This document shows, in pieces, positions 12,013-23,178 of a stretch of 64,000 nt of DNA; the stretch's first letter is position 1, and the number at the start of each line of letters is the position of its first letter. The translations under genes were made by a program, and so were the position numbers. Origin of the DNA: Sphaerolaimus hirsutus (Eukaryota > Nematoda > Chromadorea > Monhysterida > Sphaerolaimidae); NCBI GenBank assembly GCA_964036195.1, contig OZ038453.1, forward strand, positions 1,302,001 to 1,366,000, given 5' to 3'. The notes beneath the pieces were generated by a model. That model was not told the DNA's origin, ran no database searches, and saw only the letters and a program-made list of their open reading frames with translations.

Positions 12013-12414
12013 GGCGGTGTTTACACGGATTCTTTGTGACGACAAAAATTGTGATTTTGTCAACTATGTTTTTGGGTGAAAACCAATAAGTAGATAGATC
12101 AGACGCCTCAATTGATCATTACTTGATCGACCCCATTACATGGAACAATAATTAATTTTAATAGATTACGCAGTAAGCTAGCGAGACCGCGTAGAACAAA
12201 CCCTCCGACAAAGCTACGACAACATGCAAAAAGTGTGATCTAGTGTGCGTGATTAGGGAAATTATGGAATTTGATGTTTGCCCCAGGCAGTGAAGCTGGC
12301 GCAATCAGGATCAATTGAGGTATCACACATGTAATATATTTCACATTGATTCCACAAGAACAGTTTTAAAAATTGCATTTTTTGTTGTCACAGCAAATCC
12401 GTGTAAACGCCGCC
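12013..12414. mobile_element. 402-bp MITE inside LINE ORF1 5' region
   Basis: Ends GGCGGTGTTTACACGG and CCGTGTAAACGCCGCC are inverted repeats of about 40 bp including the adjoining TTGTGACGACAAAAA zone. TA dinucleotides flank both ends, consistent with a Tc1/mariner-type TA duplication. Non-coding. Confidence 0.8.
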
Positions 12415-12522
12415 TAATGGTAAACCATCCGCAACCAGAAACAAATACTTTATCTTCCCAGTTGACAGTCCCGCCCATGGCGTCTGTAGTGACCACCATT
12501 TTAGCAGCACTGATGGCCGCCT

Positions 12523-13440
12523 GTATCCACATGCATGGGTATAATCATTCACAGCAAAAAATGGATCCGTGATGCGTGTGGAAGCGGGCTGGATGCGCGT
12601 GAAGCGGCGCGCTTCCACACGCTTACACACGCTTCCACCAACATCACGAGATTCTGGGTGAAGTGTCTTCCACACGCTTCACCTATCTTCACCACGCGCT
12701 TCACGCGCATCCAAACATATGGAAGACACTTCACGCCGCTGGCGCTTCCACACACTTCCCCCGCGTATACAATGCGTGGGAGCGCCATATTATTAGGCGT
12801 GACGTGCCTTCAGATTTTTGTGATGTGTGTGGAAGCGCTGGCAGCTTGGTGAAGCGTTCAGGAAGTGTTGGCGTGAAGACACTTCCCGACGCTTCACCGC
12901 GCATCCACACACCCATTTTTTTGCTGTGATTGTTTATGCACATCACATTAGCTATATAAAATTTAATGAATTGTATTTTTTGTAGTACAGTACATTTCAA
13001 AGGAGCAAATTGGTAATAGCATGTAGATCGGTACCTTTAAAAGCACAAAATCAGATAGATGTAGATCGGTACTTTTACCCATAGTAAAAAAGCATAAATT
13101 GAGTTTTTGCCGCTCACGATGCCGATCTGACATTGGTACTTTTAGAAGCACCAAAAATAAAGTGCAGATCGGTACCCTTAGAAGTACAATTTTGAAAAAT
13201 GTGTGTAGATTGGTACAAAGATACAAAAGCTGAAAAAGCTTGTAGATCGGTTCTTTAAAAATTTCAGAAACTATTTTGCGATTTTTTTTGCATTTTTAAC
13301 CCCCCATATCTCAAAATTGAATTTCACACCACCCACATATTAGATATTTTTTTGAAGCGCATTTTTATGGGGACACCAAAAATAGTCCTAACTCAAATTT
13401 GAAAAATTTGTAGATCGGTACTTTTAGAAGCACACCCTTC
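12523..13440. mobile_element. Right segment of 30-bp-TIR element (interrupted copy)
   Basis: Resumes the element split at 5907 (GTATCCACATGCATGGG...) and ends TAGAAGCACACCCTTC, the inverted complement of its left end. Internally it has repeated GTAGATCGGTACTTTTA motifs. A second element (12550-12928) is inserted in it. Counting only host-element sequence, its length matches the 682-bp copies. Confidence 0.85.
12550..12928. mobile_element. CTTCAC/GTGAAG-rich MITE, 3-bp target duplication
   Basis: Termini CACAGCAAAAAATGG and CCATTTTTTTGCTGTG are inverted repeats flanked by ATT (12547-12549 and 12929-12931). The interior is a dense array of CTTCCACACGCTTCAC-type motifs in both orientations. Relatives are at 32674-32903 and 40640-40912. 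The overlapping frames of 79-105 codons on both strands are repeat artefacts. Confidence 0.75.
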
Positions 13441-13594
13441 ATATGATGACTGAGAATATGAGAAGAGTGTGTTGAGTGAAACTTCGGGTCCTTTTCCCCT
13501 CTTACATCTTCACCAATTGTTATGATTCCAGTCCTGATTCAAATGCCAAATTCATTTCATTTAGTGAAAAAGGTTCAAATAGAACAGCCTAGGA
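13441..13594. other. Unassigned spacer
   Basis: AT-rich sequence between the nested element and the start of the duplicated block. I see nothing supportable in it. Confidence 0.4.
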
Positions 13595-14035
13595 ATTAAT
13601 TAGTATATTTAGCTACTTAGTGAGCTACATAATGAACCTAACTGCATGGTAAAATAATACTCCAAGAACAGTCTGCACAAAGTGAGATGCACTCACCAAT
13701 GCATGTGCCAAAGTTTGAATTGTGTGAAGGGCATGTGAGAAAAATAATGCATTAGGTGAAAAGTCTTAATGGATAACATGTGTCCTGAAAAAGAGGGTGG
13801 CATAGGGTGTCATGCCATGTGCCATTGGCTTGTGGCACCTTCCTATGGTGCTTTTGGCATCTAGTTTTTTATAAGTCTAGTTTCATATAAATATAGAGAT
13901 ATTCATATTTTCTCACATTTTTGACCCATCCCTTGAGAGATGTTCTGGATGATTTAATGATATTTTCCAAAATCCCCAAAGAGATTAATTTTTTTATTTT
14001 GAGATCTCTCTGAGATTATATTTTTAGAATGTTTT

Positions 14036-14680
14036 TCCCATTTTTGTACTTGTTCAGTGCACTTATTTACTTTTCATTTTAATCATATCAGATGACCAAA
14101 AACAAAAACTATTTGACTTGTGCAGATGGTTAGCAAAGCATGCCATCCATTTTTGTATTGCATTGCACTCAAACAGAAATGAAATGGAATTGAATCTTTC
14201 ACCAAATGTTCATTTTCAAATGATTCAAAGTTTTCAACATCAAAAATGATGTTATTCCCATTTTTGTATTTGTTCAGTGCACTTATTTACTTTTCATTTT
14301 AATCATATCAGATGACCAAAAACAAAAACTATTTGACCTGTGCAGATAGTTAGCATGCCATCCATTTTTGTATGCATTGCACTCAAACAGAATTGAAATG
14401 GAATTGAATGTTTCACCAAATGTTCATTTTCAAATGATTCAAAGTTTTCAACATCAAAAATGATGTTATTCCCATTTTTGTATTTGTTCAGTGCACTTAT
14501 TTACTTTTCATTTTAATCATATCAGATGACCAAAAACAAAAACTATTTGACCTGTGCAGATAGTTAGCATGCCATCCATTTTTGTATGCATTGCACTCAA
14601 ACAGAATTGAAATGGAATTGAATGTTTCACCAAATGTTCATTTTCAAATGATTCAAGTTTTCAACATCAAAAATGAAGTT
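14036..14680. repeat. Three tandem copies of a roughly 215-bp unit
   Basis: Each unit starts near TTCCCATTTTTGTA and includes TTTTAATCATATCAGATGAC and GATTCAAAGTTTTCAACATC. The paralogous block has a single unit (about 42430-42830, split by a MITE), so the triplication happened after the blocks separated or was lost in the other. Confidence 0.85.
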
Positions 14681-14844
14681 GTCCCCACTGGCATCGTTCC
14701 AACTGATACTCTCCCCATCTGTGACATGCCTGGGCATCTTCGGCCTGCAGCCAGACCCCACTCCCTGGGCGGTCACACCAAAAAGATTGCTCTCTGGCCT
14801 GTGCTTGCTGCTCGTGTGCGCGGGTCAGTTTTTAAGGTTGTAAC

Positions 14845-15566
14845 TAGGGATGGCAAGCGCTTTTTTTCAAGCGCTTTTTTTAAAAAAAAAGCGCAAGGGT
14901 CCCAGCGCGTGGCATAGCTCCTATTCCTGCATGGCACAGGTGGCGCAAGGTCCCAATTTGTGCTTGTGACATTCACAATTGCATTGGCCAAAATTTGACC
15001 TTGTGGCACATTATACTAGGTAAACTGGGTATTTCTGCTTGTGACACCGACAATTCTGCTTGTGACATTCACAAGCGCACAAGCACTTACGCCGCCTATG
15101 CTGCATGGTATTATGTAATAATAAGTTGAGGAGATATGTCAGGAGATATGTCAATATCCAGCCAATGTGCTTCCACTTTTCTACAGTGTGAAACATCACT
15201 GTCATGTATTAGCCATCTTTTATAGCCAAATTTAAGCACTATTCCATGCCTAACTTCACTTGCAGTCAAGAAACATTCAAAAACGGCGATATACATAATT
15301 ATTCAACAAAATTGGAATTTTTTTGGCAGAAATCAGCACTTATAATGCTATCAGATGATTACATAGCCATTGTATGGTTATATATCATCACAAGTACTGT
15401 CACTTGTCTGATATACCTGTATATATTGACTCAGGACCATATTTGGGAGCTTTTTAGGTAACGTCTTGACAATTTTTGAAAAAAAGTGAAAAAAGCGCGT
15501 TTTTAAAAAAAAAGCACTTTTTTAAAAAAAGTGGGGCTGTTAAAAAAAGCACTTTTTCCATCCCTA
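14845..15566. mobile_element. hAT-like non-autonomous element, perfect 8-bp duplication
   Basis: Termini TAGGGATGGCAAGCGCTTTT and AAAGCACTTTTTCCATCCCTA are flanked by GTTGTAAC at 14837-14844 and 15567-15574. The paralogous block near 42970 lacks it. Inside is a copy of the GGCGGCG-ended MITE (about 14940-15097, ending TTACGCCGCCTATG) and AT-rich sequence without coding signatures. Confidence 0.9.
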
Positions 15567-15574
15567 GTTGTAAC

Positions 15575-16860
15575 CATAAAATTTGTGATTCATCTGATAC
15601 TGTCAAATAAGTGTTTTATGATGATTTCCTGATTCATAATGAAATTGAGTTCAAATTGAATGCAACATCCATGATAATAGCAGCCTTTTGGAGTCATGAA
15701 AAAAAATATTTTTAGAAAAAAAACATTTTCTGGTAAAAGTTTAGATGGCAAGGGTGCAGCTGAAGGTATGAACTCAGTCCTTTAGATTTAGATCCTTTAG
15801 ATCAAATCACACCAGCAGCATATTTTGACAAGGGCCTGCAACTGGTCCCACAAACTGTAAACTGTTACACATTTGTTAAAATATGAAATGAAAAGCTGGC
15901 AAGGCAATATGGTCAAACAGGCCCATACATTGGAATGCAAATCTCTTCCCTGCAAGCAGAAGCAGCTTGCTGTGGCTGCTAAAAATAGTCAAATTATTCA
16001 GAAAAAAGTGATCATCTGCCATGATTTAAAATTGCTGGTTTGGCATGATGTGGTGCTCATACTTGTATTAACATGACAGTGGCTGATGGCATTAGTTTGT
16101 CGACCAAAAACATGCCAACCACAAATGACATTCAAAAGCAGTTGATCAAGCACTGCAAATTTTCGGACCAGTCAACACTGGTGATCTTTTTCAACATCGG
16201 CCAATGCCATTTGCAGCCATTTTTGCCATTTTCCAGCCAATGTCATTTGCAAATGCATGCTCCCAAGTCCCAATGTGTTTCAGCACAAAAGCATGCAAGT
16301 GCCCAGGAAACACACCAGGGGAACACTTGCAAAATGAAAAAGTCTGAAGAATTCTGCTAGTTTTATTGTCATCCTTGTCCTTGCCAGTCACTTCCAGTAT
16401 TCGCAATCAAGACCTTTTGTAAAAGTTTAGTGCTGAGCTGGGTCTTAAATGTCACTTAAACCTTTACAGGCAGTGGTATATTCACATTTCTATTTGCTGA
16501 TGCAGCAATTGCAAATATAAACCAACCTGGTGTGAAATTCAATTGTCTGTAACATTTTTTTTGCAATGCAGCTCAGTTCATTCGTGTTTTAGTGTGAATC
16601 AAATGTAACTCTGCCAAAAAATTCCCAATACTTTCACAACCAAATCAGTAAAACAAAATTGTAGGTAATGTGAAAACACACAATTGAATTCAATTCTATG
16701 ATATTTCTGTCATTTTGCCATCATTATCAGCCATTCAAAATGCACTTTTATCTCAGGCTGCCCAAAAAAAACTTGTGTTGACAATTTAATTTTTTCCCTG
16801 GGGGATTCACACAATGGAAGCTCCAGTATGTTCTGTACATAGTCAACTTCCTAAAGTACT
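15575..16860. other. Non-coding part of duplicated block upstream of membrane ORF
   Basis: Shared, with indels, with 42990-44340 and partly with 61010-61770. Includes a conserved stretch around 16140-16330 (CAACATCGGCCAATGCCATT). Open frames at 15873-16406 are not preserved as frames between copies, so I do not call them genes. Earlier exons of the membrane gene could lie here, but I cannot place them. Confidence 0.5.
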
Positions 16861-16874
16861 ACATTTTCATACTC

Positions 16875-17603
16875 ATGTTAATCTCAGTCAGGAAGTTAAT
16901 AGCACAGAAGGATATTTTTTTCAAATTAACATCAATGATTCCAAAGTGCAAGTATTTCACATTTAATGTGGTTGTATATTGGCTTGGCCAAATTTTTCCA
17001 GCAATCCTGGCTATTTTAATACCAATATCTATGTTTATTGTTGGGTGGTGGTTTGTAGATGTTGTCAAGACTGTTTCTGAGATGGATCTCACAGAAAATG
17101 ATACAGAAAAAGTTATTTTTCTTGACAACAACAACTATGTAGAGACACACTTTTGGAATAGCATTTATCTATACATGGGATTAAACAGCTTTTATTGTGT
17201 AAATATCTATGTTGTCCTCATGCACCTGAGTTTGATTTTTGGCATTCTTTTGTGCACTCTGAATGCAGTGAAAAACTTCAACAAAAAAGTGAGTTCACTG
17301 ACAACTGTGGATTGTGGCAGCCGTGGATTTGACAAAGTGTTTCAGTCATTTTGCACTGATCACATAAATCTGTGTGTCATCGCTGAAACTGTTAATCACA
17401 TCACTGGTCTATCATTCTTGTACATTTTATGTTTTGATCTACCTATAACAATTCTAGCACTTTACATGATAATAATTGTTGGTGGACCTACCCCTGCACA
17501 ACTTTATTACACTGAAGTTGTTGGCATTTTTCTGGTAGCAGAAGTTCCTATTGTCATCAGTGCAGCATTGCTAAATGAAGAGGTTATTTTTTCTAAAGAC
17601 TGA
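16875..17603 (+). CDS. Multi-span membrane protein exon, copy 1 (gustatory-receptor-like 7TM candidate)
   Basis: An open frame of 242 codons, probably one exon of a larger gene. A plausible acceptor (CTCAGTCAG) puts the exon start at 16892, and a GAG|GT donor-like site its end at 17582. Hydrophobic segments lie at about residues 30-57, 96-130, 170-200 and 212-233. Residues 150-200 (CTDHINLCVIAETVNHITG, then FLYILCFDLPITILALYMI) resemble the TM5-TM6 region of the insect gustatory receptor / GRL (7tm_7) superfamily, whose TM7 is commonly on a separate last exon. That resemblance is from memory of the family pattern, not a search. Three other copies keep most of the frame. The ligand and function are unknown, and it could be another small multi-pass family. 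Confidence 0.5.
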   Translation: MLISVRKLIAQKDIFFKLTSMIPKCKYFTFNVVVYWLGQIFPAILAILIPISMFIVGWWFVDVVKTVSEMDLTENDTEKVIFLDNNNYVETHFWNSIYLYMGLNSFYCVNIYVVLMHLSLIFGILLCTLNAVKNFNKKVSSLTTVDCGSRGFDKVFQSFCTDHINLCVIAETVNHITGLSFLYILCFDLPITILALYMIIIVGGPTPAQLYYTEVVGIFLVAEVPIVISAALLNEEVIFSKD

Positions 17604-18121
17604 TAGATGCTACCTCATCTAAAAGCAATTATGATGTCATTTTACAACAACATCATAATTGTAGAATGCAAATTGTGATGGCACATGCACCCGAACTAAA
17701 GACAGACTAGACAACTTTCATGGTGCTTTTAATACAATTCTCTGTGGTAACATGGTGAACAGTCAATTGGTATACCAACTGCCATTAAAAAATTTGACCA
17801 TTTGACCACTGTCATAAGAATCACATTCTGCTGTGACACTCAATGTGTATGTCATTAAACTTATATCACAATTTGCGTAGCATCCACAATTCGAATCAGT
17901 AGTTCAGTTCAACTCAAGGAAATTTTCTCCCTCCATACAGCTGTCATTTTTCCTGTTCCACATGGCACAAGTGCTGCCAGTGAGTGAATCAAATGATAAA
18001 ATTGATGCAATTTTCAATGGTCACTTTAATAAATTTTCACTGGGCTGTTGGCAGGTGACATGCTGCAACTTCTTCACAATCACCAGATCTCTCATTTTCA
18101 CAGTGAGTGACTGGATGTATT
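17604..18121. other. Downstream flank of membrane ORF, shared with paralogous block
   Basis: Conserved with 45075-45590 at high identity (GATGCTACCTCATCTAAAAG onward). No additional gene is apparent; a TM7 exon was not recognised here. Confidence 0.5.
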
Positions 18122-18529
18122 TACCGTAAATCCTTGAATACGTCCTCCCCCTGGAATAACTCCCCCCTCGAATAACTCCCCCCTGTTAGCCAACTGAGGA
18201 AAAAATAACTCCCCCCCTCGATTAATTCCCCCTTCTCTTTGAGTGGGAAAGTCGTGTATGTATAAAACTGCTGTAAATATGTATTTGTACATAAAAAGTA
18301 TGTATTCTTTTGCAAATGATGTTTACTAGCATTGATTTCATTGCATTAAATACAGATACATGTATGAATTTAAACCAATTTATACAGTATATTGATAATG
18401 CATTTTAATAAATATTCTGACGAAAAAATAACTCCTCCCCTTGAATAACTCCCCCCTCGAATAAGCCCCCCTCAAAAAATTCTGACAAAAAAATAACTCC
18501 CCCAGGGACTTATTTGAGGATTTACGGTA
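18122..18529. mobile_element. Poly-C variant element (TACCGTAAATCC ends)
   Basis: Termini TACCGTAAATCCTTGAATA and TATTTGAGGATTTACGGTA are inverted repeats with CCCCCCTCGAATAACT repeats inside. The element is absent from the paralogous block near 45590 (TGGATGTTTTTAATTTTGG), which gives an empty site. It is related in design to the TACCGTATTTCCTCG family. Confidence 0.85.
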
Positions 18530-18724
18530 ATTTTGGTTTTTAACTAAAGTGCTGCCATCAATTTTTCAATGCTTGTTGTTGTGCTAATGTTCCATTGCTA
18601 GTTTTATGCTGGTTTTGTGAATGTGGATATGAAAATATCCTTTGTATTCAGTTGAGGTGCAAAACTGGAAACTAAATTAATAATACATTTTAATCTGTAA
18701 TTAAAAAATATGATACAAAAAATA

Positions 18725-19068
18725 TAATAGTTTTATTTTATAGCTGTTCTCAATGATCTTCACATATCTCACACTGCTGTTGCAATTCAACATTTGAGAT
18801 GTCCAGTGGGATGGAATTATGAGCTCCCTGATCATGTACATAAATACATAGGTGGAACTGATCATTTTGTGTTACCTTAAATTTCAATGAATGAGAATCT
18901 AGATATTCCTTTTTAAAACCCAAAGTAATTTTTATTAACTTTACTGATGTTTTCATTTTTGTAGTTCTATATGATCTTCACATATCCAATTTCACATTTT
19001 TAATGTCCAATGGGATGTAATTATTAGCTCTTTGATCATGTATAAATATATATATATATATATATATA
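18725..19068. repeat. Dispersed repeat segment ending in TA microsatellite
   Basis: The segment with CTCACACTGCTGTTGCAATT recurs at 34400-34640 and 45780-46114. The 34-kb copy lies outside the two large blocks, so this part is independently dispersed. The TA run at about 19038-19068 is also a breakpoint for the neighbouring Harbinger copy. Confidence 0.7.
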
Positions 19069-21178
19069 CAGGAGTGAAAATAATTATTTATATTACTTTA
19101 TATTACAGATCATGTTCTGTCAATTTTATTGTGGGGTATCTGGACTATTGATAAAGCTTCATAAAGTACTTTTTATCAACTATACTGAATGTTTTACTTT
19201 ATTTTTTTACATAATTATGGACAAGCTGTAAGCGGCATGTGATGCAGAAAATTATGCTTGATTTTTGGGACTGTATTGTATATTTTTAGTGTGATACATT
19301 TAAAAAAAATTAATTCATTTTCTAGCTATAAATATTTTAAAAAATTTGGTTTTATGTTGTAGATGATATCCGTATCAGATATATTATCTTATATATGTAT
19401 AGTATTTGTTTTCTTTCATTTGATCCCATGTTTTGCAAAAGAAGTTCAAAGAGGATGGAGAAATTGTGGTTATGCTCAAAACATTAAATAATTTTTTTAA
19501 ATTACATCCATGTATCTGTAATTATAGCATTGACACATGAAAAAGCCCATATTTTTGTGCACCAAAAAAAATCAGTTCAAGCACATGTCCGCAAAACAAA
19601 CAATGATATTTTTAAACAATCATCTTTATCATTTTTTAAAAATCACAAGTGCAATTCAGACCGCCAATTTTGTATGTAAATGAAAGGCCAAAAAAATGAA
19701 CAACAAGTGAACACTCACTGCAACCATTTCACATTCAATANNNNNNNNNNNNNNNNNNNNNNNNNNNNNNNNNNNNNNNNNNNNNNNNNNNNNNNNNNNN
19801 NNNNNNNNNNNNNNNNNNNNNNNNNNNNNNNNNNNNNNNNNNNNNNNNNNNNNNNNNNNNNNNNNNNNNNNNNNNNNNNNNNNNNNNNNNNNNNNNNNNN
19901 NNNNNNNNNNNNNNNNNNNNNNNNNNNNNNNNNNNNNNNNCACTAGCACAAAAAAATAAAAACCATTTTATTGTATTGTTTTCAAACATGTTTTCATTTC
20001 ATACTAAAATGTGTCATGAAATGTAACATAAATGTGAATTTTTTTGAAAAATCAAAAGTTATCCGGATTTATCCATGGAAGTCTATCATGAGCAGATCTA
20101 AACCAGTCTTTGAGTTTCTCTCTCATTCCCCGGGCATCTTGCATTTCATCCCTGTGATTTGTGTCTGAAAGTTCATCTAGCCTGTCGTACGCCGTGCACC
20201 AATCTAACTGTGTGTAAAAATAACATTCAGAAATATTTATAAATTAATGAAATCAACACCTATATATATATATATATATTTTCTAACCGTTTGGCTGCGT
20301 GGACTTTCTTCTTCGACAGCGCACACAGGTGGCATTTCATTTCCTTTCTCATCAGAGTGGTCGGATACATTTTGTGCTGCGCAATTCTTTGATAAAATTG
20401 TGCAAATAACACGCGGCCATCACCAGTTTGCTGACCCTGTGCAGTTCCATTGAAATTGTTGTGAGCAGGATGCGCCAACGAGCAGCCAAAATCCAAAAAA
20501 TTCATTCTACACAGTGGCGTGCATGCAACAATGCAAGATCATTCACAATCATTGCATGGTCCACACAAATTTCATGAAGAGAAATTTAACTGGTAGTTGT
20601 GCTTTTGAACCCTTCATAACAGTAGTACCAAGTCCCAGATTCTGTGTTGTTGATAAATGCATGAATTTTTTCATTTTATAAATACTTTTCAAAATTGTTA
20701 ATAAGTGATGGAAACAGGTGACATATGCAGTTGTCGCCTGAAACGTAGCCACAGTGACATAATTTAAAAAAATTTTTATTTTATTTTATATAAATCCCAA
20801 GTTTTCTACGACCCTATCATTAGATGCAGCAAAAAATACTCCATGTTCACTTTTCAAAAAATGTTTTATACATTTGAAAACTAGAATGTACATTTTTGAA
20901 AACTACATTATTCAATTTTAAGTTTTGAAAATTGTCATCTAGTATTGTTGGAGACGCGTCGCCGCTACAGAGGCGACGCGTCGCCCCACAGTTTTCAAAA
21001 ATGTTCTGTAAATGTGAACGTTGAATGGCAAATGTGACTTGCCAAAACCAATATTCACATATGCTGTCACTTTTTGAAAAATAAAAGTGCAAATTGCACA
21101 CTTTTGAATTCCGTACAGCGACGCGTCCCCTAGGAGAGTTTTCAAAAAGGAACATTGAAAACCAGCTTGTGTGGCCAC
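19069..21178 (-). mobile_element. Decayed PIF/Harbinger-type DNA transposon, minus-oriented copy
   Basis: Collinear in inverse orientation with 57729-59890. The end at 21178 (CCAGCTTGTGTGGCCAC) equals the left terminus of that copy; the other end is lost at the TA microsatellite. Residual transposase sequence lies around 20260-20520 on the minus strand but is broken in all frames. A 200-N gap interrupts it. A CpG-rich palindrome GGCGACGCGTCGCC sits at about 20971-20984. Confidence 0.7.
19741..19940. other. Assembly gap (200 N)
   Basis: Exactly 200 undetermined bases. Frames running into it have no meaning. From the inverse copy, the sequences flanking the gap are adjacent near 59180-59210, so little real sequence may be missing. 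Confidence 0.98.
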
Positions 21179-22200
21179 AATAGAGATAAACCGATTGTAC
21201 TCAAATTTGAGTGACTTCAAAATAATTTTTATTTGTTTTATTTTATGTTTGTTAAGATATTGGGTGAAGGGTAACGATGGCAAAAAAAAGTTCGAAAATT
21301 TGAAAACATTTTTGAATTTTCGAATTTTTTCATAGTTTTCGAACTTTTATTTTACCCATGAAAGAAACAGTGAAAAATCGATTTTTTTCTTCAAAAAATC
21401 GAAAATAATTTTCGAATTTTTCAGGGACCTCAAGGTCACAAAACGTGTTCTTAAGTTAAATGTGATAAATCAATCCGCAATTGATATTGAGTGTGTCTGA
21501 ATAAGTGTGAAGTATTGGAAAAAACCCGTCAAAAACGTTGAAATGGCATTCGTGGTGGACCACGACACATCCATTTCTGAATGCACCAGGCAACCAGATC
21601 TATTGCAAGTACGATGCTCTACTACTGCGACTATTGAACTACTGAACCCCTGGTTGAGCCTGGTGCTAGCTCCAAAGCAAAAGCGCCATAACGCCAGCAA
21701 AAAATAGGAAAAAATAGTCAAAAACAGCTGAAAATAGACAAATAACACATGAACTAGTGAATTTGAATGTTAAAATGATCAAAAAGGTATGAAAATAAGA
21801 GATTGTTAGTGAAAGTGTGGGCAAAATTTCTAAAAAGTACTCCCTTTTACGTTTTCTGGGGGAAAAGTATCTTACTCATGTCTACTCATGAGTAAAAGTA
21901 TAAAAAAATTACTTAACATTTGCTGTACTCAGGGGGTGAGTAAAAGACAAATACTTTACATTTACGTATACTTTGGAAAACGTTTGGTACTTTTAACAAC
22001 TCTGTATGCCCCCATCCCTCAAAGGACCCAACCCAAAGTGGCATCTTAACTCAAACTGCATTTTTTTCATCCAAATAACACTTGAGTCCCAGTTACCCAG
22101 CATTGAGTCTCTCGCAGCAGCTAGTTACAAAAATGAAAATGCTGTCATCAGTTTCAGTTAGGATGCCACTTGGGGTTGGGTTCTTTGAGGGGTCGTTGGG
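21179..22200. other. AT-rich interval with fragments of hAT-like repeats
   Basis: Holds A/T-run motifs with repeated TTCGAA (21270-21420), an AAAATAGG-rich stretch like the core of 1226-1568 (21690-21760), and a right end of the CAGAGTTG family (TTTTAACAACTCTG at about 21988-22001). No gene is supported; the 92-codon minus frame at 21470-21748 has no family signature. Confidence 0.45.
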
Positions 22201-22272
22201 TAGGGTTCGGAATTTCAAAATTTGCAGTTCTGGTGCTCGGTACCCGGTTCGGTTCTTTGGTTCTATAAATGT

Positions 22273-23178
22273 TAGTGATGGAAAAGCGCCAGAAAATATG
22301 GCGCCAGGCGCCAAGGGCGCCATGGCGCCATTCGGAAAGTGGGCGCCAAGCGCCAAGGGCGCCACAGAAAAAGGGCGCCAGGCGCCAAGGGCGCCATGGC
22401 GCCATTCAGAAAGTGGGCGCCAGGCGCCAGGGGCGCCACGGAAAGAGGGCGCCAAGCGCCAAGGGCGCCATGGCGCCATTTGGAAAATAGGGCGCCAGGC
22501 GCCAAGGGCGCCAGGATAAAAAGTGCCTACAACACCATGCATGTGCTAAATATGTTTCTACAGCACCATTGTACGCGCATTCACTTCTTAATTCGCGTTC
22601 TCCAGGATGTAATGAACAAAAACAAGGCTAGCAACAAAAATTTTTTGAATAAAATCCACATGACGAATTCAAACGCAATGGAAATTGTCATTTGACAACA
22701 ATCCATTTATTACAAATAGACCTTTCCAAACAATGTTTCCTGATTGCAACGATTTAAATCCTGTTTATTTATGATTTTGCAAGTTAGACGGTCCATCATT
22801 CTTGTCTTCTGATCCGTCAGACAGATCTGATGAACCGTTGGACGAAAGATTTCCACCCACTCACACCACTCCGTCCATTTTTCTGGCGAATTTAGATCAT
22901 CCACGGATGCGTTTTTCATATTTTTTTCGTTTACACAGCACTCACCGTGAAACCCTGCTGGCGCCTTTTTGGCGCCCTTCTAAAGCAGGGCGCCAGGCGC
23001 CAAGGGCGCCACGGAAAAAGGGCGCCAAGCGCCAAGGGCGCCATGGCGCCTTTCAGAATGTGGGCGCCAGGCGCCAAGGGCGCCACAGAAAAAGGGCGCC
23101 AAGCGCCAATGGCGCCATGGCGCGGCGCCCTTTGGCGCCCTCAAATGGCGCCAGCGCCATGGCGCCATTCCATCACTA
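22273..23178. mobile_element. GCGCC-array hAT-like element, complete, perfect 8-bp duplication
   Basis: Termini TAGTGATGGAAAAGCGCC and GGCGCCATTCCATCACTA are flanked by ATAAATGT at 22265-22272 and 23179-23186. Both subterminal zones (22290-22515, 22960-23165) are arrays of GGCGCCAAG-type units. The middle (22516-22959) is non-repetitive. Confidence 0.88.
22710..22919 (-). CDS. Short open frame in core of GCGCC element, unknown
   Basis: A 69-codon minus-strand frame (starts MKNASVDDLNSPEKWTEWC) in the only non-repetitive part of the element. Its composition is protein-like (acidic, Trp-rich start), and it could be a leftover exon of the autonomous parent or of a captured host gene. I recognise no domain, so the call is weak. 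Confidence 0.2.
   Translation of the reverse strand: MKNASVDDLNSPEKWTEWCEWVEIFRPTVHQICLTDQKTRMMDRLTCKIINKQDLNRCNQETLFGKVYL

Larger units (their letters stand above)
5908..12522 (-). mobile_element. LINE (non-LTR retrotransposon), near-complete, minus strand
   Basis: The insert splits the 30-bp-TIR element. Its 3' end (low coordinate) is an ATAAA-rich tail, as in CR1/L2-group LINEs. It encodes an SGNH-like ORF1 (10241-12001) followed 15 nt later in the same frame by ORF2 (endonuclease plus RT, 6425-10225). The 5' region is broken by a 402-bp MITE. The roughly 515-bp 3' UTR (5908-6424) holds nothing else I recognise. An esterase-type ORF1 is established for CR1-like elements; clade assignment here is inference. 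Confidence 0.85.
13595..19068. repeat. Segmental duplication, copy 1 (pairs with 40921-46114)
   Basis: Starts with CTACTTAGTGAGCTACATAA and ends in a TA microsatellite, both shared with the second copy. It contains the 242-codon membrane ORF, flanking non-coding sequence and a 3' tail (CTCACACTGCTGTTGCAATT at about 18770). Insertions private to this copy are 14845-15566 and 18122-18529; the 218-bp triplication at 14036-14680 is a local expansion. Confidence 0.85.

Noticed and set aside
15873-16406. Small frames upstream of membrane ORF copy 1
   Set aside because: The frames are not preserved in the paralogous copies at 43.7 and 61.0 kb, although the DNA is.
19656-19989. Frames running through N
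   Set aside because: The codons are undetermined bases of an assembly gap. The same applies at 32345-32572 and 55559-55903.
22082-22542. Overlapping frames of 73-149 codons on both strands
   Set aside because: They are translations of the GGCGCC array, Ala/Pro/Arg/Gly repeats with no family signature.
22828-22860. CTGATGA followed by GGACGAAA, hammerhead-like
   Set aside because: Stem II would start with an A-C mismatch and stem III cannot pair with the only candidate GTC. The bases lie in a protein-like frame.
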